Shown here: piece after piece, positions 6,907 to 16,810 of the stretch
How the letters are laid out: every line of letters begins with the position of its first letter
How positions within the stretch are numbered: position 1 is the stretch's first letter
DNA from: Lachnospiraceae bacterium
GTDB lineage: Bacteria > Bacillota > Clostridia > Lachnospirales > Lachnospiraceae
NCBI GenBank assembly: GCA_017446045.1
Contig: JAFSRP010000018.1
Coordinates: forward strand, 124,001 to 188,000
Reading direction: 5' to 3'
DNA: 64,000 nt
Position numbers and translations under genes: made by a program
The notes under the pieces: model-generated
What the model was told of the DNA's origin: nothing
What the model saw: the letters and a program-made list of their open reading frames with translations, nothing else
The model's database searches: none

Positions 6907-9000
6907 ATGAAAGCGTATAACACGAAAGATATCAGAAACGTGGTATTTCTTGGTCATGGAGGGGCCGGTAAGACGACTGTCGTCGAAGCATTGGCATATG
7001 TCCAGGGAATCATCACCCGCGCAGGCAAGGTGACGGATGGCAATACCATCAGTGACTTTGATAAAGAGGAGCAGAAGCGTAAGTTTTCGCTGTCCACTTC
7101 TGTTGTTCCCGTTGAATTCAAGGGTGAGAAGGGTGATATCAAGATCAACCTTCTGGATACACCGGGTTACTTTGACTTCATTGGTGAAGTTGAAGAGGCT
7201 GTCAGTGTTGCTGATGCTGCGGTGATCGTCGTCAACTGCAAGTCCGGTATTGAGCCCGGTACCCGGAGAGCCTGGGAGATGTGTGAAAAGTACAATCTTC
7301 CGCGCATTATCTTCGTGACCAACATGGATGATAACGACGCCTCTTTCCGCGAGCTGAGCATCAAGCTTAATGCGGAGTTCGGCAGCCGTATCAGCCCTCT
7401 GCAGATCCCGATCCGTGAGAATGGCAAGTTCATCGGATATGTCAATGTGATCAAGCAGAAAGGCCGCAAGTTCACCTCTGCTTCCAACAAAGAAGAGATC
7501 ACGGTGCCGGAGTATGTCCAGAAGCAGCTGGAGACGGCGCGTGCTTCCCTGATGGAAGCAGTAGCCGAGACCAATGAAGAGCTGATGGAGAGATACTTCG
7601 AAGGTGAAGAGTTCACGGCTGACGAGATCTATGATGCCCTGAAGGCCAACGTACATGAGTGTAATCTTGTTCCGGTCTGTATGGGTTCCGGCCTCAACTG
7701 CCAGGGCATGAATTACCTTATGCAGTGTATCGACAAGTATTTCCCGTCACCCGATCAGAGAGAACAGGTCGGCAAGGACATGGCTACCGGCGAGCGCTTC
7801 ACTGCCAAAGCAAATTCCAACGCTAATCTTACTGCACTCATCTGGAAGACTCTCGTGGATCCGTTTATCGGAAAGTACAGCTTCTTTAAGGTCGTGACCG
7901 GCGAGATGACACCCAATGCCTCCCTGTACAATGTCAACAAGGAGCAGGACGAAAAGGTCGGTAAGATCTTTGTCATGCGCGGTAAGGAAGCAACTGAAGT
8001 CGACAAGCTTGCTGCCGGCGATATCGGCGCGCTTTCCAAGCTGGATGTGACCCAGACCGGCGATACCCTTGTTGCGGAGCGCAATGCTCCGGTCGAATAT
8101 AACATGGCTGACATCGATGTGCCTTATACCTATATGGCTTACAGACCGGTCACTAAGGGCGACGATGACAAGGTCGCTGCAGGTATGTCCAAGCTTCTTG
8201 AAGAAGATAAGACGCTCCGCGTAGTGAATGACTCCGAAAACAGACAGTCCCTGATCTACGGCATTGGCGAGCAGCAGCTGGATATCGTCAAATCCAAGCT
8301 GGAAGACAGATATAAGGTCAAGATCGAACTTGACAAGCCGAAGTTCGCGTACAGAGAGACTCTGAAGAAGAAGGTCGAGGTTCGCGGCAGACACAAGAAG
8401 CAGTCCGGCGGACATGGACAGTACGGCGATGTTTTAATGGAGTTCGAGCCCTCCGGAGATCTGACTGTTCCGTATGTTTTTGAAGAGCGTATTTTCGGTG
8501 GTTCTGTTCCGAAGAACTACTTCCCGGCTGTTGAGAAGGGCATTCAGGAGTGCGTGCTGAAGGGACCGATGGCCGGTTATCCTGTCGTGGGCGTTAAAGC
8601 AACTCTTACAGACGGCTCTTACCATCCGGTAGACTCATCGGAAATGGCTTTCAAGATGGCTTCCACACTTGCGTTCAAGGAAGGCTTTATGAAGGCGGGA
8701 CCGGTCATCCTTGAGCCTATCGCTTCTCTGAAAGTGACAGTTCCCGATGCATTTACCGGTGATGTCATGGGCGACCTGAACCGCCGCAGAGGCCGTGTCC
8801 TCGGAATGAACTCCAATCATCACGGCAAGCAGACAATCGAAGCGGATATTCCTATGTCAGAACTGTACGGTTATGGTACGGATCTCCGCTCAATGACCGG
8901 CGGCCTGGGTGACTTTTCCTATGAGCTTGCCCGCTATGAGCAGGCACCGCTTGATGTCCAGAATGCGGTGATTGCAGCGGCAGCATCGGAAGAGGAATAA
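6907..9000 (+). CDS. EF-G-like translational GTPase (FusA2 type paralogue)
   Basis: A 697-residue protein with the five-domain elongation factor G layout. G1 is GHGGAGKT at residues 16-23 rather than the AHIDAGKTT of true EF-G. G3 is DTPGY (D84 to Y88), so the usual catalytic histidine after DTPG is tyrosine. G4 is TNMD at residues 138-141 where NKMD is expected. Domains III-V are intact, with GGHGQYGD and a C-terminal LGDFSYE segment. These changes place it with the EF-G-like (type II, FusA2) paralogues rather than the essential factor; their role is poorly defined. It sits alone, without ribosomal protein genes. Start ATG 6907 has GAAGGGAG upstream. Confidence 0.88.
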   Translation: MKAYNTKDIRNVVFLGHGGAGKTTVVEALAYVQGIITRAGKVTDGNTISDFDKEEQKRKFSLSTSVVPVEFKGEKGDIKINLLDTPGYFDFIGEVEEAVSVADAAVIVVNCKSGIEPGTRRAWEMCEKYNLPRIIFVTNMDDNDASFRELSIKLNAEFGSRISPLQIPIRENGKFIGYVNVIKQKGRKFTSASNKEEITVPEYVQKQLETARASLMEAVAETNEELMERYFEGEEFTADEIYDALKANVHECNLVPVCMGSGLNCQGMNYLMQCIDKYFPSPDQREQVGKDMATGERFTAKANSNANLTALIWKTLVDPFIGKYSFFKVVTGEMTPNASLYNVNKEQDEKVGKIFVMRGKEATEVDKLAAGDIGALSKLDVTQTGDTLVAERNAPVEYNMADIDVPYTYMAYRPVTKGDDDKVAAGMSKLLEEDKTLRVVNDSENRQSLIYGIGEQQLDIVKSKLEDRYKVKIELDKPKFAYRETLKKKVEVRGRHKKQSGGHGQYGDVLMEFEPSGDLTVPYVFEERIFGGSVPKNYFPAVEKGIQECVLKGPMAGYPVVGVKATLTDGSYHPVDSSEMAFKMASTLAFKEGFMKAGPVILEPIASLKVTVPDAFTGDVMGDLNRRRGRVLGMNSNHHGKQTIEADIPMSELYGYGTDLRSMTGGLGDFSYELARYEQAPLDVQNAVIAAAASEEE

Positions 9001-9034
9001 GCAGGCCTTATACCTTAAAGTTTTAATAACTATC

Positions 9035-9066
9035 GAAAGGGTTCGGCGATTGCGCCGGACCCTTTC
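9035..9066 (+). other. Strong hairpin between the EF-G-like gene and the lipoprotein gene
   Basis: A 14-bp stem (9035-9048 with 9053-9066, one G-U pair) with an ATTG loop. No T-run follows, so it is not a standard terminator; it could protect an mRNA end or attenuate read-through. Its presence argues against translation starting upstream of it. Confidence 0.6.
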
Positions 9067-9076
9067 CAATCGTACA

Positions 9077-11143
9077 TTGCTGAGTATAAAAAGGAGAGAC
9101 AACCGCAGATCTCTTTTGGCGATACTGCTTTTAGCCGCAGTATTTTATTTGTGTGCATGCGGACAGGAAACGACATATCCCGAAGAGACGACTGTTACAG
9201 CGGAGCAGACCTCGGCTGAGACCAGCGTGCCCGTTATTGAAGAGGAAGAGGAAGAACTCCCGTCGTCTGTCGAAGAGACATCACCGACCGCAGAGGAAGA
9301 GCCGGCTGATGACGGCATATCCATCGGTTACGGACCCGGTCCCGCTGTTGATGAAGAGGGGTACTCATGGTCCCCGGGAACGATCTATGCACCCGGAATA
9401 TTTGATGCCGAAAGCAGTGCCGGGGATGAATATATCGATATCAGCGAAGGACCGGACGGCGCCGAGATACCTGTGTCAGGCGAGATCCCAACAGCCGCTT
9501 CATTCACCATCTTTCACGAGGACAACACGATCAGTTCCGTAGTCCCCGAGCCTGTAAAGCCTTACGAGTATATACAATGGACGGACTGCAGGATCGAGGA
9601 TGAAGATGTGGTGATCAGCGGCAGGCTGGAGGGCGCGATCACTCCCTCCAATACGCTGATGGGCCAGGATACGGCTTTGTATCTTCTGGAACTGGAACCA
9701 TGGGAAGACAGTATCGACCAGCATACATACACGGCCGCGCTGCCGAAGAACGCGGCGGATCTTACGTTTCGCCTGCCTCTGAATGCCGGTTCTCCGGATG
9801 ATCGTCTGTATCACAAATTCGTAGCATGTGTCTGGACCGGTGACCGGTATGTTCCGGTCTCGGAGCAGATCTGTATCAACAATCCGGAAGCCATAGCGGA
9901 GTTTACACTTCCATACACCGAGCCGCTCACCAAGAAAGGGCTGCTGATCGAGAAAGCCCAGATCGCTGATGCATTTGATCTTGGCGTATGCAATGTGATC
10001 ATCAATATTCCCTTCAATCATCTGCTGGGGGAAGGAATAGATTATGAATATGACGGTGAGGTCTGGCATTTCAACCGCAACATCGTCGAAACATATGATC
10101 ACACGATCTCAGCCTTTTCGAACAAAAGCATGAATGTGAGCGTCGTGCTGTTAAATGGATATAACGCTGCCGCCCCGGACTTTTTTTACCCGGGAACACA
10201 GCCGACATCATCCGCGAAATACTACCAGTTCAACGCCTCCACCAAAGAGGGATGCAATGCCATCAAGGCTGTGGCCTCCTTCCTTGCGACACGTTATAAC
10301 GGACTGGATGCTGATCACGGCAAAGTGCAGAACTGGATCATTGGCAATGAGATCAACAACCAGGAATGGAATTGGCTGGGTCCCATGTCTATGGCGGCAT
10401 ATGTTGCGGAATATGAAAGAAGCTTCCGGCTCTTTTACAATGCGATCCGTTCCAGCTGCGCCAATGACCGGGTGTACTTTTCATTGGACCATAACTGGAA
10501 CCGTGAGGCAAACGGCAGGACCCGTTACAACGCGCGGGATGTACTGCAGGAACTCTCTGCGCAGATAAGGCGTCATGGCAATATAGACTGGGGCCTTGCA
10601 TATCATCCGTATAGTGAGCCTATGACCGAACCGGAATTCTGGGATGATTTCAACACCGGAAAGGTGACCTTTTACGATGATTCGCCTGTCGTGAACTTTG
10701 CCAATATATCACTTTTGACAGACTATATGCAAAGGCCGGAAATGCGTGACAGAGACGGATACGTCCGACACATCATCCTTTCGGAAGAAGGCTTTACTTC
10801 CATGTCCGAGACAAGGGGTGAAGTGCAGGAACTTCAGGCAGCCGCATTTGCCTATGCTTATTATATCGCGGACTCTAATCTTTACATCGATTCGTTTATT
10901 CTGTCCAGACAGGTCGACGCTCCCTCCGAGCTGAGATCTTCTCTGGCTTTTGGGCTTTGGACGACCAGCAGTATTACCGACGCCAATATACAGCCGGCAC
11001 AGAAGAAATACATCTGGGAAGTGTTTAAAAACATAGATCGTCGTTCTGTCACTCTGGAGTATACTGCATTTGCAAAAGATATCCTCGGGATCGAGCGGTG
11101 GTCGGATATTATTCCCGGATTCCGATGGGCAAGATATGAGTGA
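9077..11143 (+). CDS. Lipoprotein with glycoside-hydrolase-like domain (DUF5722-like)
   Basis: About 688 residues. A basic start, a hydrophobic stretch and the lipobox LCAC (Cys28 when counted from TTG 9077) indicate a lipoprotein anchored outside the cell. An acidic Glu/Thr/Ser linker (about residues 30-120) follows, then a beta-rich region, then a C-terminal barrel-like domain with NEIN (E425) and ILSEEGF (E570/E571). Those two acid motifs sit where acid/base and nucleophile residues lie in clan A glycoside hydrolases, and the overall pattern resembles DUF5722. No substrate can be named. The frame opens earlier (TTG 8972), but that would overlap the preceding gene and read through the hairpin; TTG 9077 lacks a clear ribosome-binding site, so the start is uncertain. 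Confidence 0.7.
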   Translation: MLSIKRRDNRRSLLAILLLAAVFYLCACGQETTYPEETTVTAEQTSAETSVPVIEEEEEELPSSVEETSPTAEEEPADDGISIGYGPGPAVDEEGYSWSPGTIYAPGIFDAESSAGDEYIDISEGPDGAEIPVSGEIPTAASFTIFHEDNTISSVVPEPVKPYEYIQWTDCRIEDEDVVISGRLEGAITPSNTLMGQDTALYLLELEPWEDSIDQHTYTAALPKNAADLTFRLPLNAGSPDDRLYHKFVACVWTGDRYVPVSEQICINNPEAIAEFTLPYTEPLTKKGLLIEKAQIADAFDLGVCNVIINIPFNHLLGEGIDYEYDGEVWHFNRNIVETYDHTISAFSNKSMNVSVVLLNGYNAAAPDFFYPGTQPTSSAKYYQFNASTKEGCNAIKAVASFLATRYNGLDADHGKVQNWIIGNEINNQEWNWLGPMSMAAYVAEYERSFRLFYNAIRSSCANDRVYFSLDHNWNREANGRTRYNARDVLQELSAQIRRHGNIDWGLAYHPYSEPMTEPEFWDDFNTGKVTFYDDSPVVNFANISLLTDYMQRPEMRDRDGYVRHIILSEEGFTSMSETRGEVQELQAAAFAYAYYIADSNLYIDSFILSRQVDAPSELRSSLAFGLWTTSSITDANIQPAQKKYIWEVFKNIDRRSVTLEYTAFAKDILGIERWSDIIPGFRWARYE

Positions 11144-11193
11144 TACCTTTGGGATAGTTAACTGTTTTGCCGCATAACAGAGGGTACATGATA

Positions 11194-12630
11194 ATGAACC
11201 GTGATCACAAATTGAGATTATCTGCTGTTTTGCTGTTTCTTTCAGCAATGCTTGGGCTTTGGGGCTGCCGCCGGTACGAGCCGGTCGCGCTGGAGCCCGG
11301 CTTTGATATGGAAATGGTCAGGGAATCCTCGATCTCTGTTTCGCTGGAAGAAGAAACGGAAACAGAAGAGGAGACAGAAGAAGAGACCGAACCCGAAACA
11401 GAACCTCCGGAGGAACCGGATCTTCGTGTGCCTACAAAAGTAAAAGGCATCTACCTTGCCTCAAAACCGCTCAATAATACTGAATTCATGTCCACTTTCT
11501 GGGACTATATGGACAGCACAGAGCTGAATGCTGTCGTGATAGACATAAAAGATGACTATGGCAAGGTCACTTATGATATGCAGAATGTTCCTGCGCTGGT
11601 GGAACTGAAATCGATCGAAGTAAGTATTCCCGACATGCCGGGCCTGATGCAGAAATTCAAGGAACACGGCATTTATACGATCGCCCGGATCGTCAGTATG
11701 CGAGACCCCCATCTGGGATACGTCAAACCGGAGTGGTGCCTGCAACTTCCCGACGGATCCGTGTTTCGTGACAACGGCAATTATGCCTGGCTGAATCCGT
11801 ATAAGACAGAGTACTGGGATTATCTTCTGGATATCGGACGGGAATGCGCGCGGATCGGCTTTGATGAGATCCAGTTCGACTATATCCGTTTCTGCACAGA
11901 GAGAGGATCATCCGAATGTGTGTATGACGAGGAGGATGTAAAAGGCCGCGACAAGATCAGCATCATTACAGAGGCGGTGACCTATCTTTCCGAAAACCTT
12001 AAGAAAGAAGGCGTATTTGTGTCATGCGATGTTTTCGGCACGATCATTCGCAGCCAGATCGACTCACGTTCGGTCGGACAGAGCTATTCGCAGATGGCTT
12101 CCGTACTGGACTATATCTGTCCCATGGTATATCCCTCCCACTATGCGAAAGGAAGCTTTAATCTGGATACACCGGATACCCATCCTTATGAAGCGATCCG
12201 TGGGGCTCTTCAGAGATCCCGGTCTGAGCTGAGCCGTGCCCAGGCAGAAAGCGCAGGGCGGCAGGCGATCGTGCGGCCGTGGCTGCAGTCGTTTACAGCA
12301 ACCTGGCTGGGAGGCGGCAATTACATGCAATATGACGCAGACGCGGTACGCCAGGAGATCCAGGGCGTATACGATTCGGGATATGACGAATGGATCCTGT
12401 GGTCAGCTTCCGTAAAATACTTTTTCAATGGTTTCCTTACACCTTCCGAAGCTGCCGAAGAGGAGATCCGGATCGCGGAATCCAGAGCGGCACTGCCTCC
12501 CGAAGATGATCCGGCCAATGAAGAAGAAACATTCCCCCCTGAACTTGCAGAAGCCCTGAACGGAGACGAGCTTTATCCGGAGGATGAAGAGATCCTCCTG
12601 CAGGACGGTCCGATCGTGGTCACCGAATAG
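11194..12630 (+). CDS. Lipoprotein with DUF4015-type putative glycoside hydrolase domain
   Basis: About 478 residues. The signal sequence ends in LWGC (Cys25), a lipobox; an acidic Glu/Thr repeat linker follows (about residues 45-75). The rest resembles the DUF4015 putative glycosyl hydrolase family: VKGIYL at the domain start, VVIDIKDDYG, FDEIQFDYIRF in the middle, and SCDVFG and ICPMVYPSHY near the end, typical of barrel strands carrying catalytic acids. ATG 11194 is 9 bases after AGAGGG and is preferred to ATG 11188 or TTG 11167. The gene follows the other hydrolase-like lipoprotein by 50 bases and may share its transcript, suggesting a joint role at the cell surface. The substrate is unknown. 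Confidence 0.8.
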   Translation: MNRDHKLRLSAVLLFLSAMLGLWGCRRYEPVALEPGFDMEMVRESSISVSLEEETETEEETEEETEPETEPPEEPDLRVPTKVKGIYLASKPLNNTEFMSTFWDYMDSTELNAVVIDIKDDYGKVTYDMQNVPALVELKSIEVSIPDMPGLMQKFKEHGIYTIARIVSMRDPHLGYVKPEWCLQLPDGSVFRDNGNYAWLNPYKTEYWDYLLDIGRECARIGFDEIQFDYIRFCTERGSSECVYDEEDVKGRDKISIITEAVTYLSENLKKEGVFVSCDVFGTIIRSQIDSRSVGQSYSQMASVLDYICPMVYPSHYAKGSFNLDTPDTHPYEAIRGALQRSRSELSRAQAESAGRQAIVRPWLQSFTATWLGGGNYMQYDADAVRQEIQGVYDSGYDEWILWSASVKYFFNGFLTPSEAAEEEIRIAESRAALPPEDDPANEEETFPPELAEALNGDELYPEDEEILLQDGPIVVTE

Positions 12631-12642
12631 CTTTCATTGTGT

Positions 12643-14508
12643 ATGGACCCAAGTGTATTTGACATCCAGGAAGAGCTGAAAAAACTCCCGTCTAAACCGG
12701 GAGTTTATATCATGCATGGACCAAGGGATGAGATCATCTATGTCGGAAAGGCTGTTAACTTAAAAAACAGGGTGCGGCAGTATTTCCAATCCTCCAGAGG
12801 GAAGACCGAGAAGATCAAGCGAATGATCTCACTGATCCGCCGCTTTGAATACATCGTTGTCGACTCTGAAATGGAGGCGCTCGTACTTGAGAATAACCTT
12901 ATTAAGGAGAACAGGCCCAAATACAATACCCTGCTGAAAGACGACAAGACCTATCCGTACATTAAAGTAACTGTGGAGGAAGAGTTTCCCCGGATCTTCA
13001 TGACACGGCGTGTAAAGAAAGACCATGCGCGCTATTTCGGCCCCTATACTTCCGGCATCGCGGTAAAAGATACCATTGATCTGCTGCATAAGCTTTTCCG
13101 TATCCGCAGCTGCAGCCGCAGGCTGCCTGAAGATATCGGGAAGGAACGCCCCTGTCTGTATTATCATCTGGGACAGTGTCTTGGTCCCTGCAACGGGTAT
13201 GTCAGCAGTGAGGACTACCGCCGGCACATCGAACGAGCACTGGAATTCCTTTCGGGAAAGTATGATTATGTTAGAGACTACCTGAAAGACAGGATGAACA
13301 GCGCTTCAGAGTCGCTGGAGTTTGAAAAGGCAATAGAATACAGGGAACTCCTGACAGAGATCGAGAGCCTGGCTTCCAGTCAGAAAGTAACAGATACGGA
13401 CATGGATGACCGCGATATCGTCGGGATAAGTAAGCTGGAGCAGACGGCAGCGGCACAGGTCTTTTTCATCCGTGACGGACGAATGATCGGACGCGAGCAT
13501 TTTCATCTCGATGTTGACAGCCGGGATGCTACTGCGGAGATCGTACAGGCTTTTTTAAACCAGTTTTATACCGGCACCCCTTATATCCCTCGTGAGATCT
13601 GGATACAGACAGAGCTGAAGGACCGTGAACTGACAGAGCAGTGGCTCACCAAAGCCAGGGGCGGCAGTGTACGGATCATAACACCGAAACGGGGCAAAAA
13701 GGAAAAGCTGGTAGAAATGGCGATCAATAATGCCGAGAATCAGCTCATAAAGGACATGGAGCGTCTGAAGCAGGAGGACCGGCGGACAAAGGGGGCACAG
13801 GACGAGATCCTCGATCTTCTGGGCCTGGATTCCCTTCACAGGATCGAATCCTATGATATATCAAATACAAGCGGATTTGGGTCGGTAGGCTCAATGGTCG
13901 TCTTTGTGGATGGCCGCCCCAAAACCAATGACTATCGTAAATTCCGTATTCATACGGTCGTCGGGCCGGATGATTATGCCTCCATGAGGGAAGTGCTCAT
14001 GCGCCGGTTTACACATGGTCTCCGGGAGCAGGAGGAGGCAGCCGAAGACGGTGTTATTACTTCTTTCGGCACGCTTCCGGACCTTATCATGATGGACGGC
14101 GGACGGGGTCAGGTCAATATAGCTGTAAGTGTGCTTGAAGAACTCGGACTCGATATCCCTGTCAGCGGCATGGTCAAGGATGATCATCACCGTACCCGCG
14201 GTCTGTATTATCACAACCGCGAAGTCCCGGTCGATACAAGGTCTGAAGGTTTTAAGCTGATAACCAGGATCCAGGATGAAACACATCGTTTTGCCATCGA
14301 ATATCACAAAAGCCTGCGCTCTAAAGCACAGGTCCATTCCATACTGGATGACATTCCCGGTATTGGTCCGAAACGCCGCCGGGCCCTTATGAAACATTTT
14401 ATGGAGATCGATCGCCTTCGTGCCGCGTCTGTAGAAGAACTGCAGGAAGCAGATGGCATGAACCGTGCTGCTGCCGAAAGCGTATATGCCTTTTTCCATT
14501 CTGTCTGA
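12643..14508 (+). CDS. uvrC: UvrABC excinuclease subunit C
   Basis: A 621-residue nucleotide-excision repair nuclease that makes both incisions at damage recognised by UvrA/UvrB. The GIY-YIG nuclease domain is at the N-terminus (KPGVYIM, then [14 protein letters not shown]). A UVR motif lies near residue 200-240, the RNase H-like second nuclease contains YDISNTSG and [10 protein letters not shown], and a helix-hairpin-helix pair closes the protein ([13 protein letters not shown]). All parts are present at normal length. TTG 12637 would add two residues; ATG 12643 is chosen, though no strong ribosome-binding site precedes either. It lies 12 bases after the DUF4015 gene and is probably co-transcribed. 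Confidence 0.95.
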   Translation: MDPSVFDIQEELKKLPSKPGVYIMHGPRDEIIYVGKAVNLKNRVRQYFQSSRGKTEKIKRMISLIRRFEYIVVDSEMEALVLENNLIKENRPKYNTLLKDDKTYPYIKVTVEEEFPRIFMTRRVKKDHARYFGPYTSGIAVKDTIDLLHKLFRIRSCSRRLPEDIGKERPCLYYHLGQCLGPCNGYVSSEDYRRHIERALEFLSGKYDYVRDYLKDRMNSASESLEFEKAIEYRELLTEIESLASSQKVTDTDMDDRDIVGISKLEQTAAAQVFFIRDGRMIGREHFHLDVDSRDATAEIVQAFLNQFYTGTPYIPREIWIQTELKDRELTEQWLTKARGGSVRIITPKRGKKEKLVEMAINNAENQLIKDMERLKQEDRRTKGAQDEILDLLGLDSLHRIESYDISNTSGFGSVGSMVVFVDGRPKTNDYRKFRIHTVVGPDDYASMREVLMRRFTHGLREQEEAAEDGVITSFGTLPDLIMMDGGRGQVNIAVSVLEELGLDIPVSGMVKDDHHRTRGLYYHNREVPVDTRSEGFKLITRIQDETHRFAIEYHKSLRSKAQVHSILDDIPGIGPKRRRALMKHFMEIDRLRAASVEELQEADGMNRAAAESVYAFFHSV

Positions 14509-14543
14509 AAGAGTATTTTTCCTAATAATCAGCCCGCAGACAG

Positions 14544-14572
14544 TTGACTAAACGATTCGAATCAATTAAACT
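14544..14572 (+). promoter_or_regulatory. Promoter of the VanW-family gene
   Basis: TTGACT, 17-base spacer, TAAACT, about 70 bases before ATG 14641, which has CAGGAGG upstream. Confidence 0.7.
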
Positions 14573-14640
14573 ATTTATTCGGCATAAAACTGTTTATCAG
14601 TACGAAATGGTCCTTTTAAGCCTCAGGAGGCATACTATAT

Positions 14641-16770
14641 ATGGCAAGAACTTCGGGTTCCAAAAGAAATAATTACAGCAGCGTCAGCTCCAGCACCAGA
14701 CGAAGCTATCAGGGCGGCAGGTCCAGACGGCGCAGGAATAATAATCCGGCTCCTCTGATCGCCGGCGGCATCGTTGTTTTGATCCTGGCTGTGATCCTGG
14801 CTGTCATCACACATTTTAAAGGAAAGGATATCTCCGGCCGTCCGAATGGTGCCGATCCCGAGACGACTGCGCTTGTAGAAAATATCAGCAGGGAAGAGAT
14901 AGAACATAACGCGGTGATCGATCTTTCCGAGATCACCGGTACAGACACGCTTGTGTCTGTGCAGGGAATGAAGCCTTCCGAGATAAGCAAAGCGATCCAG
15001 GACAAATATGACTGGAATCTTACGATCCTGAATGGGAATGCGGAAGTCGGCAATGTCGTAAAGCCCACCGTGGATGCGAACCAGACAACGGAAGCGGCAA
15101 CTATGGGTGACGCCGAGAATCCTGACCAGCTGGCAGAAGGTGTGATAGACGAAGATCATGCACTGGACGAGATCACGGTTTCAGACAGGATCGAGATACC
15201 GGATTATATCGCGGCACGTATTCCCGCATTGATCGAGGAAATCGTGGACGCCGAAGAGGCGTTCAAGGAAAGTGTCGCAAACGAAACTACTACCGAAGCC
15301 GAAACGCAGAAGAAAAAACTGTTTTCCAGGGAAACCACAGCGGAAACATCCGAGACAGAGACCGAGACAGAGGCACCGTCCGTCTATGTTCTTTCACTTG
15401 ACGGGATGGACGACGAGATCTCCGAAATGGCTTCCTATGCGGAACAGATGTGGTATGTAGAGCCTCGCGGCGGCAGCATCGGATCCTATGACGCCCAGAA
15501 CGATAAATTCATCATGGAAGGAGCCAAAAACGGCTTCAAGGTGGATGAGGATTCCCTTCGGTCGAAGCTTCTCGACGCTGTACACGAGCACAGATACGAT
15601 GCTTCCGTAGAAGTGACCGGTGAGGTCCTGAGCGGTGAAGCCCGTACGAATGCTGACGAATACCGGACACTTGCATCCTTTACGACCAATACGACATCCA
15701 ACAGTGTACGAAATAAAAACATCGCACTGGCAGCCAACAAGCTGAACGGCACCATCGTCAGACCGGGAGAAGAGTTCTCCTTTAACAATACGATCGGCGA
15801 GCGTACCGAAGCCAAGGGATTCGGTGCGGCGGCCGCTTACAATAACGGCGAGGTCGTGCAGGAGATCGGCGGCGGCGTCTGCCAGGTCTCTTCAACACTA
15901 TATAATGCTGCCGTAAAGGCAGGCCTGAAGATAACCTACAGACAGGGGCATACCTTCCAGCCGACCTATGTGACTCCCGGACAGGACGCAACTGTCAGCT
16001 GGGGCGGACCGGATTTCCGTTTCGCGAACCTTCCGGCGATCTCGACGTATTCCAATGACAATCAGTATGCGATCGGTATCCGCGCCAGTTATTACAATCA
16101 GCAGGTCACGGTCTCTATTTACGGAAGACCGGTCTTAAAGAGCGGCTACACATATTCCATGAGCTCCGAAAAGACCAGCGAGACAGAGATCGTCCGAAAG
16201 CTCATTGAGCCCGGAAGTGATAAAACACCGACGACCGGTACGAAAGGGTCCGTATGGGAGACCAAGCTGATCATCAAAAACGGAGATCAGGTCGTCAGCA
16301 ACAGCAGGGATCACACAACGATCTATACCGGTCATATTGAATACTATACCGATCAGACTTCATCAGAAGAAACTCTGCCCGGAGAATCCGAATCCATTAT
16401 CGACGGAGAGATCATAGATGAACCTGAACTGCCGGAAGGTCCCGGAGGTCCGGGAGGTCCCGGCGGTCCGGGCGGCCCCGGTCCTGTGCATACTACGGCA
16501 AGTCCTGCTGATGATGCCTCTGAGACAACTGCGTCTTCGGTCGTTTCGGGCGGGGAAGCATCCGGTGGCCCCGGAGACAGCGCGCCTTCCGATGACCAGT
16601 CACCCGGCGGATCTGCTTCTCCTGCACCCGGCAGTCTCTCAACGGGAGACTCTTCCGTCAGTGACGGACCCGGATATATCAGTGTTTCCGGCGGCGGCGT
16701 TGTCGTGGAGGGAGGCCCGGGCAGCGTCAGCGTGGACGGCGGCGGGGAAGGCCCCGGCGGCCCCGGCTGA
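14641..16770 (+). CDS. Membrane-anchored VanW-family protein with Gly/Pro-rich tail
   Basis: A 709-residue protein. A basic Arg/Ser/Asn-rich cytoplasmic start (residues 1-37) precedes one membrane helix (about 38-60). The extracellular part holds a Thr/Glu-rich stretch (about 210-245), a peptidoglycan-binding-4-like region, and the VanW domain (about 360-490) marked by NKNIALAANKLNGTIVRPGE and GGGVCQVSSTLYNA. VanW proteins occur in vancomycin-resistance and other Gram-positive loci; their biochemical role is not established, although a cell-wall role is suspected. The last 120 residues are low-complexity Gly/Pro/Ser, beginning with four GGP units. No resistance genes lie nearby, so a housekeeping envelope role is more likely. 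Confidence 0.85.
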   Translation: MARTSGSKRNNYSSVSSSTRRSYQGGRSRRRRNNNPAPLIAGGIVVLILAVILAVITHFKGKDISGRPNGADPETTALVENISREEIEHNAVIDLSEITGTDTLVSVQGMKPSEISKAIQDKYDWNLTILNGNAEVGNVVKPTVDANQTTEAATMGDAENPDQLAEGVIDEDHALDEITVSDRIEIPDYIAARIPALIEEIVDAEEAFKESVANETTTEAETQKKKLFSRETTAETSETETETEAPSVYVLSLDGMDDEISEMASYAEQMWYVEPRGGSIGSYDAQNDKFIMEGAKNGFKVDEDSLRSKLLDAVHEHRYDASVEVTGEVLSGEARTNADEYRTLASFTTNTTSNSVRNKNIALAANKLNGTIVRPGEEFSFNNTIGERTEAKGFGAAAAYNNGEVVQEIGGGVCQVSSTLYNAAVKAGLKITYRQGHTFQPTYVTPGQDATVSWGGPDFRFANLPAISTYSNDNQYAIGIRASYYNQQVTVSIYGRPVLKSGYTYSMSSEKTSETEIVRKLIEPGSDKTPTTGTKGSVWETKLIIKNGDQVVSNSRDHTTIYTGHIEYYTDQTSSEETLPGESESIIDGEIIDEPELPEGPGGPGGPGGPGGPGPVHTTASPADDASETTASSVVSGGEASGGPGDSAPSDDQSPGGSASPAPGSLSTGDSSVSDGPGYISVSGGGVVVEGGPGSVSVDGGGEGPGGPG
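16436..16484 (+). repeat. Tandem GGNCCNGGN repeat within the VanW-family gene
   Basis: Successive 9-base units of the type GGTCCCGGA and GGTCCGGGA encode Gly-Pro-Gly triplets. Such a GC-rich array may vary in length between strains. Confidence 0.7.
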
Positions 16771-16810
16771 ACATATTTGAAGGATCAGTAATCAGAATTG
16801 AGGAAACGAA

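Noticed and set aside
16771..16810. T-box leader before pheS
   Set aside because: Only 40 bases separate the genes and there is no T-box sequence or leader terminator. The same holds before alaS.
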